IMG/VR virus record: IMGVR_UViG_3300017752_000060
Coordinates: 1-36,467 of that record
Length of the DNA: 36,467 nucleotides
Strand: one strand, 5' to 3'
DNA from: a virus
Part shown: piece by piece, positions 32,450 to 36,467 of the stretch
Layout of the letters: every line of letters begins with the position of its first letter
Position numbering within the stretch: position 1 is the stretch's first letter
The notes under the pieces: generated by a model
The model's input: only the letters and a program-made list of their open reading frames with translations
What the model was told of the DNA's origin: nothing
The model's database searches: none
Translations under genes and position numbers: made by a program

Positions 32450-33057
32450 CTACACTTCAGATATTAAATCTGCAAGAGACTGTTCAGCGGATAAATCTTT
32501 AATCTTAAAGCCTTTTTTAAGAAAATATACGTGCTCATAAGCAAATACCGACTTCAAAGGCATATTATTATGAACATAATCAACAGTATGATTACTTACT
32601 TCGGCCACCACGGAGCAGATCCTTACCCTCCACGGCGGCCCTACGAGTTTCCCTCAGAATCATCCACCTGTTGATCTTCTTTCTCAACTAAAGGCTCAAC
32701 CTGAGTGCTCATAGAATCTTGAAGCAAGCTAACAATCTGATTAAGCACATCCTCAGCCTCTTTAGGTAAAATGGAATCGGCTAAATCTAAAGCAGCAGTA
32801 TCAAGCTTAGCCAAATTAAGAGAGTATTGACGAGCCTCTTCTAGATCACCAGTTTGAAGAACCAAGAACTTCAAGCACTCCATAGTAATCTCAGGCGTTG
32901 CCTCAATCTTAACACCAGCGATAAGAGGGCTTCCGATTCGCTCTAAGAGAGCAACAGTAGCTAACGTAACTGGCCTTACTGTGCGACCTAGAATAGTAGG
33001 CTCATCGCCTAACATTTCTGAGATCATATTTGGGGTATCTGGCAATTCTTTACTCAT
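32450..33057 (-). CDS. Tail assembly chaperone G-T fusion made by -1 ribosomal frameshift
   Basis: The protein is encoded in two frames. Translation starts at 33057 and, at GGGAAAC (32653-32647), slips back one base after Asn 137 to read on to the stop at 32452-32450, adding 65 residues and giving 202 in all. The added part (LVGPPWRVRI, VAEVSNHTVDYV, KSVFAYEHVYFLKKG, ending SLADLISEV) has no start of its own and is open in the -1 frame throughout. This matches the lambda G/GT arrangement, in which the fusion recruits the tape measure to the tail tube protein. The 3' end lies 10 nt before the tape measure start. Confidence 0.8.
32603..32653 (-). promoter_or_regulatory. Programmed -1 frameshift signal: slippery heptamer plus stem-loop
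   Basis: GGGAAAC (32653-32647) fits the X-XXY-YYZ rule in the G frame (G GGA AAC) and differs from the lambda GGGAAAG by one base. After a 6-nt spacer, GGCCGCCGTGGAG (32640-32628) pairs over all 13 positions with CTCCGTGGTGGCC (32615-32603), allowing three G-U pairs, with a 12-nt loop. Spacer length and stem fit a frameshift stimulator. Confidence 0.82.
32641..33057 (-). CDS. Tail assembly chaperone, G-type (zero-frame product)
   Basis: 138 residues ending DDSEGNS and TAG at 32643-32641, one codon after the slippery site. It has helical stretches (LLERIGSPLIAGVKI, TPEITMECLKFLVLQ) and the Glu/Gln-rich acidic tail usual in G-type chaperones. Most ribosomes should finish here, with a minority making the fusion; the ratio of the two sets tail assembly in lambda-like phages. 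It lies between the tail tube region and the tape measure as expected. Sequence similarity to named families is not obvious, so the call rests on layout and frameshift signal. Confidence 0.78.
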   Translation of the reverse strand: MSKELPDTPNMISEMLGDEPTILGRTVRPVTLATVALLERIGSPLIAGVKIEATPEITMECLKFLVLQTGDLEEARQYSLNLAKLDTAALDLADSILPKEAEDVLNQIVSLLQDSMSTQVEPLVEKEDQQVDDSEGNS

Positions 33058-33059
33058 GA

Positions 33060-33578
33060 TTATTTTCTTTTAGGCGCACTACCATCTTTCATAGGGTCAG
33101 TCCTAGTCATCCCTTTAGCTATACATCTAGCTTCTTTTTTAGAGCCTTTTTTAACTAACAAAAGACCTTTACCCCTGCCTTTAAATGCAACCCAAGGCAC
33201 AGAGTCTTTAAGATGCTCCATCAGCTTCTGACGGTTCTTCATAGAGCACATAGCGAAGGTAAAGGGATGTGCAGGATTCTCGTCAATAAATTTCATATCC
33301 TCAGAGAATGCCTTTACAAGATCCCCCGTTTTTAAATCACCCTCACGGTTTTCGTTTTCAAAGTTCCACACGATAACTTTGCGATTATCTGCCATCTCCG
33401 CATAAACATAGGGAGGGTCTTCTCGCAGGGGGATGCCTACAGATAAGAGGCAGCAAGCCAGATCAACGTTTTGAACTTGATACACAAAAGAACCTTGAGC
33501 TAGCTTCGTTAGAGGCTGCTCAGGTTCTTTAGGCTCATCAAAAACGAACGAATTATCTACAATATTTCCTTTACTCAT
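33060..33578 (-). CDS. Unknown protein between tail tube and tail chaperones
   Basis: 172 residues I cannot assign. The first part is VYQVQNVDLACCLLSVGIPL and PPYVYAEMADNRKVIVWNF, then KTGDLVKAFSEDMKF. The end is strongly basic, with KGRGKGLLLVKKGSKKEARC and a final KDGSAPKRK. It is separated from the next gene by only 2 nt, so it is translated together with the chaperones. Siphophages usually have nothing between the tube and chaperone genes, which makes it a phage-specific addition. The Lys/Arg-rich tail could bind nucleic acid. Confidence 0.65.
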   Translation of the reverse strand: MSKGNIVDNSFVFDEPKEPEQPLTKLAQGSFVYQVQNVDLACCLLSVGIPLREDPPYVYAEMADNRKVIVWNFENENREGDLKTGDLVKAFSEDMKFIDENPAHPFTFAMCSMKNRQKLMEHLKDSVPWVAFKGRGKGLLLVKKGSKKEARCIAKGMTRTDPMKDGSAPKRK

Positions 33579-33596
33579 GTTAACGGTTCCATCTCA

Positions 33597-33616
33597 GGGA
33601 GGTTCAAAGCCCTCCC
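33597..33616. other. Small GC-rich hairpin before the 172-residue gene
   Basis: GGGAGG (33597-33602) and CCTCCC (33611-33616) form a 6-bp stem with an 8-nt loop, about 18 nt before the ATG and close to dyad copy 8. No U-run follows, so it is not a standard terminator. It may affect translation of the downstream gene. Confidence 0.4.
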
Positions 33617-33630
33617 CTTTAGATGTCGTT

Positions 33631-33647
33631 TTTGCACAACGGGCAAA
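33631..33647. promoter_or_regulatory. 17-bp dyad element, copy 8
   Basis: On the minus strand it reads TTTGCCCGTTGTGCAAA. It begins 8 nt after the tail tube stop (33656) and ends 52 nt before the next ATG. It has the weakest left arm of the intergenic set but keeps GTGCAAA. Confidence 0.6.
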
Positions 33648-33655
33648 AGCTTCTA

Positions 33656-34024
33656 TTAGCTAGAAGCTATCCCGTCATAAGACGTAGCACGAATGGAGGA
33701 CTTAACGAACTCTTCGTTCTCCTTTTCGACAGTAACCTCATCAACGTAGATGGGTCTTGCTGTAGAGCCACCGCCTGGTGTGAGATAAGTCCCACTAAGG
33801 CTAAGGGTAGTTCCAACAGTTGCCGAAACCGTTCCAAGACCTTCGATAGAGATTTCAGAGGTAGGGTTGTAGTAAGCCACCGATACGATGACTCCACAGC
33901 TATCTCTAGCCTCTTTTTTATCCATCTTATTAGTCATAGAAACGGACTGAGTTGTGAGGCTGGCCTCATCATCAGTAATTCCGAACTCTAGGGCTTGTCC
34001 TACTATTGTTCCGCAAGCTGGCAT
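33656..34024 (-). CDS. Probable major tail tube protein
   Basis: 122 residues, small for a tube protein. It has the feel of tail-tube folds: KMDKKEARDSCGVIVSVAYY, then NPTSEISIEG, then SATVGTTLSLSGTYLTPGG and VDEVTVEKENEEFVKSS. The central stretch resembles the beta sandwich of small tube proteins that stack into the tail. It is followed by a regulatory dyad, which may help set its high expression, and lies two genes before the chaperones. Identification is by fold-like sequence and position, not by a strong motif. Confidence 0.55.
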   Translation of the reverse strand: MPACGTIVGQALEFGITDDEASLTTQSVSMTNKMDKKEARDSCGVIVSVAYYNPTSEISIEGLGTVSATVGTTLSLSGTYLTPGGGSTARPIYVDEVTVEKENEEFVKSSIRATSYDGIASS

Positions 34025-34089
34025 AATTTATAATCAATTTGGGTTGCTAAAGAGTATCCCTCTTATAAGGAAATTAGTCAACGGCAAAA

Positions 34090-34647
34090 TTAACCTAATT
34101 CTTCTGGAAAGGAAGCAGAGCGTTCGCCTCTGCAATAATGCCGTGTATCCAGTGTAACTTCTAAAAAAGCTTCAAACGCTAACTGAGAAGGTGTTTCACT
34201 TTCCAAGGTCCTAAATGATACAGGCTTTTCTAGGGTATTAAGAAGGCGGGAATCAGGCTCATCAAGACCATCAGTAGTAGTCTCGATAGCGTCACATATT
34301 AAAGCAATCCACTCAAGCAAACCTTTTTTACCCCCAGATTCGGGTGTCCTACGGAAAAAGAAGTCTTTTCTAGCGCAGTATAAACGAAACGTTAATGTTA
34401 TAGAGGGTGCTATAGGGCTATTAGCCCTGCTACTTTGGCCGGAAACTTGGCCTGGGGATATATCTTCGATATGCTGCAAGGATCTAGGCTGTAGTGCTGG
34501 CATATCATCATACCCATCAACTTTTAACCTACCCTCCTTATCATAATTCAAACCATCAAGCATTCTTCCATTCTGAGAATGATAAATTAAACGCTCGTTA
34601 ACAACCCAAGCAGGGGTAGTAAGCTGAAATGTATCTGTCTTAGCCAT
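34090..34647 (-). CDS. Probable tail terminator or tail-completion protein
   Basis: 185 residues from ATG 34647 (TGATG overlap with the upstream stop; a GTG one codon earlier is possible). No clear motif. Features include APSITLTFRLYCARKDFFFR, LLEWIALICDAIETTTDG and LAFEAFLEVTLDTRHY, beta strands around helices as in tail terminators. Its place after an HK97-gp10-like gene and before the probable tube is that of the terminator in siphophages. The call is positional. Confidence 0.5.
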   Translation of the reverse strand: MAKTDTFQLTTPAWVVNERLIYHSQNGRMLDGLNYDKEGRLKVDGYDDMPALQPRSLQHIEDISPGQVSGQSSRANSPIAPSITLTFRLYCARKDFFFRRTPESGGKKGLLEWIALICDAIETTTDGLDEPDSRLLNTLEKPVSFRTLESETPSQLAFEAFLEVTLDTRHYCRGERSASFPEELG

Positions 34648-35132
34648 CACCTCATTCTAGACGCAACGCTAGCATACACAAGCGAAGGGAATCGGGCAAC
34701 CGCAAAGTCGCGGCCTTTCTTAGAGATATTAAGGGGTCGGATGCCTCTAACCTTATTAGCTAATACATAATCTCTGCCTCTTACAAAAGATTTGTTTTTA
34801 AGTGCTCTATACGCTCCAGCCCTGCCAGCGCGTATAGTTAGGGGTATAAATAATTTTTGCGCCCTAACTGGTCCATGAGCTTTAGTCCCTCCGTCTAAGA
34901 AGTGAATAGTTTTAGTTCTATTATATAACATATACTTAGACGGGCCTTGCTTTCTAATCTCCCAAGCAGCACGAGTCGCGCCCGTCCATCCTTTAGGGGT
35001 AAGATCTCGAACCTTATCCTTAGTAGCAAGAACAGCTTTCCTAACTCCTGGATCCATACCAGAAGCAGTTAGTGCAGAGGAAATTTTTCCTAACGCACGC
35101 ATTGTAGCCCCAGAGGAAACACTAACCCTCAT
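34647..35132 (-). CDS. HK97-gp10-like head-tail joining protein
   Basis: 161 residues. VRDLTPKGWTGATRAAW, KYMLYNRTKTIHFLDGGTKA and a basic C-terminal half with ISKKGRDFAVARF match the HK97 gp10 family: a T/P-x-x-T-G-x-x-R segment, then Y-N and E/D-GT. Members join the neck to the tail. The gene starts 4 nt inside the connector gene stop and its TGA overlaps the next ATG. The basic surface is high for the family. No SD. Confidence 0.68.
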   Translation of the reverse strand: MRVSVSSGATMRALGKISSALTASGMDPGVRKAVLATKDKVRDLTPKGWTGATRAAWEIRKQGPSKYMLYNRTKTIHFLDGGTKAHGPVRAQKLFIPLTIRAGRAGAYRALKNKSFVRGRDYVLANKVRGIRPLNISKKGRDFAVARFPSLVYASVASRMR

Positions 35133-35743
35133 AAAGCATAGTTAGACCATTGACGATACTTTTTAAGCAGCATCGTAGCTTCTGAGGGAACTGAGGTATC
35201 TAACATACTCGTAACTACACCATCAAGCCCTACTACTTGCTTATTATTTTCACCTGAGAAATTAGCAGCAATAAGGGTGCAAGCTCTTCTAATGGATTGA
35301 GGCAAAGTAGCTGGGGGAGTTTCGTTATCGGTAATAGGATAACCAAACGTGCCTTTTAGCTCCATATTAAGCACAAAAGGATGTTGTTCCCCGAATACAC
35401 CACCCTCTGCACGTATTTGACTTCTCCCAACGTCAAAATAATACTCGTCAAAATCAAACTTATCGTTATCTACAGCACCTATTTCCCTATCAGAGTAAAC
35501 CCAGAGGTCAGTAAGAGTAATAATAGGCCAAGGCAAGGTAACTATATTTTTAGTAACCCAAGACCTAGGAACTTCTAAGGCAGTAGAACTGTAATCGTGA
35601 AACCAGAAATCAGTTTGGCAATACTCTTCTACATAACGAGACGCTGTATTAATAGCGTTCTCGTAAAGAGAATCAGGCGCATCGCTATTTTGCGTTTCGC
35701 CGGATACGTCTGAGATAGAGCAGTATGGTCTTTCCAGAGCCAT
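35129..35743 (-). CDS. Head-tail connector protein, gp6-like
   Basis: 204 residues from ATG 35743. A much longer ORF start (35914) would overlap the Lys/Ala-rich gene and reads as shadow sequence, so it is rejected. The pattern YENAINTASRYVEEYCQTDF, then IVTLPWPIITLTDLWVYSD, then LPQSIRRACTLIAANF, with an all-helical core, matches gp6/HK97-type connector adaptors. They form a ring below the portal and help close the head. It is 4 nt from the upstream stop. Confidence 0.7.
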   Translation of the reverse strand: MALERPYCSISDVSGETQNSDAPDSLYENAINTASRYVEEYCQTDFWFHDYSSTALEVPRSWVTKNIVTLPWPIITLTDLWVYSDREIGAVDNDKFDFDEYYFDVGRSQIRAEGGVFGEQHPFVLNMELKGTFGYPITDNETPPATLPQSIRRACTLIAANFSGENNKQVVGLDGVVTSMLDTSVPSEATMLLKKYRQWSNYAL

Positions 35744-35747
35744 TAGA

Positions 35748-36008
35748 TTACTTCTTAGGCGACTTAGCTTTAATGGTCTTAGCCTTAACGGTCTTAGCTT
35801 TAGTAGAACCACCTTTAGCTTCTTTAGTCTGAGCAGACTTAGATGCACCTCCAGCTTTACGCTGAAGTTTGTTAAGTAGATCAGAACGTTCTTTTTCAGA
35901 CGCGCATTGATCAAACTGAGCGCATACAGTCTGAATCACGTTATCAGAGGCTCCTTGGGAAGCTAGAAGTCTCTCTATAGTAGCTTTAGTAGTAGGTTTA
36001 GTGCTCAT
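35748..36008 (-). CDS. Lys/Ala-rich small protein, possibly head- or DNA-associated
   Basis: 86 residues from ATG 36008, with a good SD (AAAGGA about 7 nt upstream), one of few in the window. The N-terminal 50 (STKPTTKATIERLLASQG, QFDQCASEKERSDLLNKL) are helical. The C-terminus is a run of Lys/Ala/Thr repeats (KAKTVKAKTIKAKSPKK) like histone-H1-type or other DNA-binding tails. It may bind packaged DNA or the capsid interior. Position is at the head-tail boundary. An ATG at 36047 is rejected because it lacks an SD and sits on the preceding stop. Confidence 0.68.
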   Translation of the reverse strand: MSTKPTTKATIERLLASQGASDNVIQTVCAQFDQCASEKERSDLLNKLQRKAGGASKSAQTKEAKGGSTKAKTVKAKTIKAKSPKK

Positions 36009-36046
36009 AATATATCCTTTGTTTAGATGATTGTTTCTAAGTAACA

Positions 36047-36467
36047 TTAAGCCGCAGACACTCTACGCGACCGTAGAGCTTTTGTCTTGGGTTTATTAGA
36101 AGAAGTTTTCTTAGTATCTAATTCCTTTTTAGATGGCTTAGCATTACCAGAAGACTCTTTCTTAGTCTCAGTGCCGTCCCACTTAGGCAGAGCCAAGCGT
36201 TCAACTTTACTAAGCTTAGTCCAGCCCATAAGCCTAGCCCCTTCGACTATACGATCAACTAGCATAGCTCTTGTATCATGAACTGAGGATTTAGATATAA
36301 CTCCCCCGATGTCGTTAATAGCCCCTACCATTTTAACCAAGCGTAACTTAGACACACGGGATTCAAGGATATTAATAATCTTACTATGCTCCCAAGGAAC
36401 AGATCTTAAATCAAACCTAGGTGTACCGAGAGGTTTAATTTTTTCAGCAATAACTCTTTCTTCTTTA
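36047..36467 (-). CDS. Partial protein, 5' end cut by window, with C-terminal basic tag
   Basis: The frame is open to the right edge with no stop or clear start inside (GTG at 36355 is internal), so the N-terminus is missing. The visible 139 residues include FDLRSVPWEHSKIINI, LVKMVGAINDIGGVISKSS and MLVDRIVEGARLMGWTKLS, then a Lys/Ser/Thr-rich low-complexity tail ending KALRSRRVSAA. The end is nearly identical to KAVRSRRIECD in the small gene at 17850. It may be a head or neck protein, since connector genes follow. No family recognised. Confidence 0.7.
   Translation of the reverse strand, partial: KEERVIAEKIKPLGTPRFDLRSVPWEHSKIINILESRVSKLRLVKMVGAINDIGGVISKSSVHDTRAMLVDRIVEGARLMGWTKLSKVERLALPKWDGTETKKESSGNAKPSKKELDTKKTSSNKPKTKALRSRRVSAA

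Noticed and set aside
32603-32640. The strong stem-loop as a terminator before the tape measure
   Set aside because: It lies 6 nt after a perfect slippery heptamer, has no following U-run, and the -1 frame stays open through it.
2889-33647. The 17-bp dyads as terminators or RNA hairpins
   Set aside because: No U-run follows, and arm changes give unpaired bases in the transcript instead of compensating ones.
35744-35914. Long N-terminal extension of the connector gene
   Set aside because: The added Leu/Lys/Arg-rich residues are the out-of-frame shadow of the upstream Lys/Ala-rich gene; ATG 35743 follows that gene by 4 nt.
1-36467. Plus-strand ORFs, tRNA genes, CRISPR arrays, integrase or repressor genes
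   Set aside because: Plus-strand frames are shadows of minus-strand genes, and reading both strands gave no cloverleaf, spaced repeats or lysogeny-type protein.

Overview
The window is an unbroken stretch of a tailed double-stranded DNA phage genome (Caudoviricetes). The tape-measure protein, frameshifted tail chaperones and lack of a visible sheath suggest a siphovirus-like particle. Every gene I can support is on the minus strand, so transcription runs from high to low coordinates. Both ends cut through genes. I see no tRNA, CRISPR array, insertion sequence, integrase or lysogeny repressor. The host cannot be named from this sequence. Most start codons lack a Shine-Dalgarno sequence and two promoters sit so close to their ATG that the mRNAs should be leaderless, so the host probably tolerates SD-independent initiation.

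Layout in transcription order. (1) 36467-32450, head-tail joining and tail assembly: a partial gene, a Lys/Ala-rich protein, a gp6-like connector, an HK97-gp10-like protein, a probable tail terminator, a probable tail tube protein, an unknown, and the tail assembly chaperone pair with a textbook -1 frameshift site. (2) 32440-22530, the tape measure and tail-tip or fibre proteins. (3) 22512-19996, a glycosyltransferase followed by two tandem sulfotransferase-like proteins. (4) 19907-18192, lysis: holin, an endolysin with peptidoglycan-binding and CHAP domains, and an XhlA-like membrane protein. (5) 18165-14235, an accessory module of a Ycf46-like AAA+ ATPase, a DUF1257 (Ycf35) protein and a DUF2997 protein, with unknown partners, its own promoters and structured RNA. 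(6) 14093-1, replication and recombination: lambda-O-like initiator, degenerate loader, DnaB-type helicase, family A polymerase with a UDG-like N-terminal domain, primase, probable ssDNA-binding protein, SF2 helicase, HTH protein, RecA-like recombinase, HNH nuclease, Holliday-junction-resolvase-like nuclease and a Cas4-like exonuclease.

Three features tie the window together. A 17-bp dyad, TTYGCMCNNYGTGCAAA, recurs at eight gene junctions, often starting exactly after a stop codon. A second promoter class, TTGCTTGCAAANATTC followed by a -10, precedes four genes. A short basic tag, roughly [KT][AT]x[RK]xRR[SAVI], recurs in nine otherwise unrelated proteins, mostly at their extreme N- or C-termini, written in different codons each time.

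The best candidates for something undescribed are the phage-borne Ycf46/DUF1257/DUF2997 module, the shared terminal basic tag with the dyad regulon, and the glycosyltransferase plus double sulfotransferase cassette placed between tail and lysis genes.
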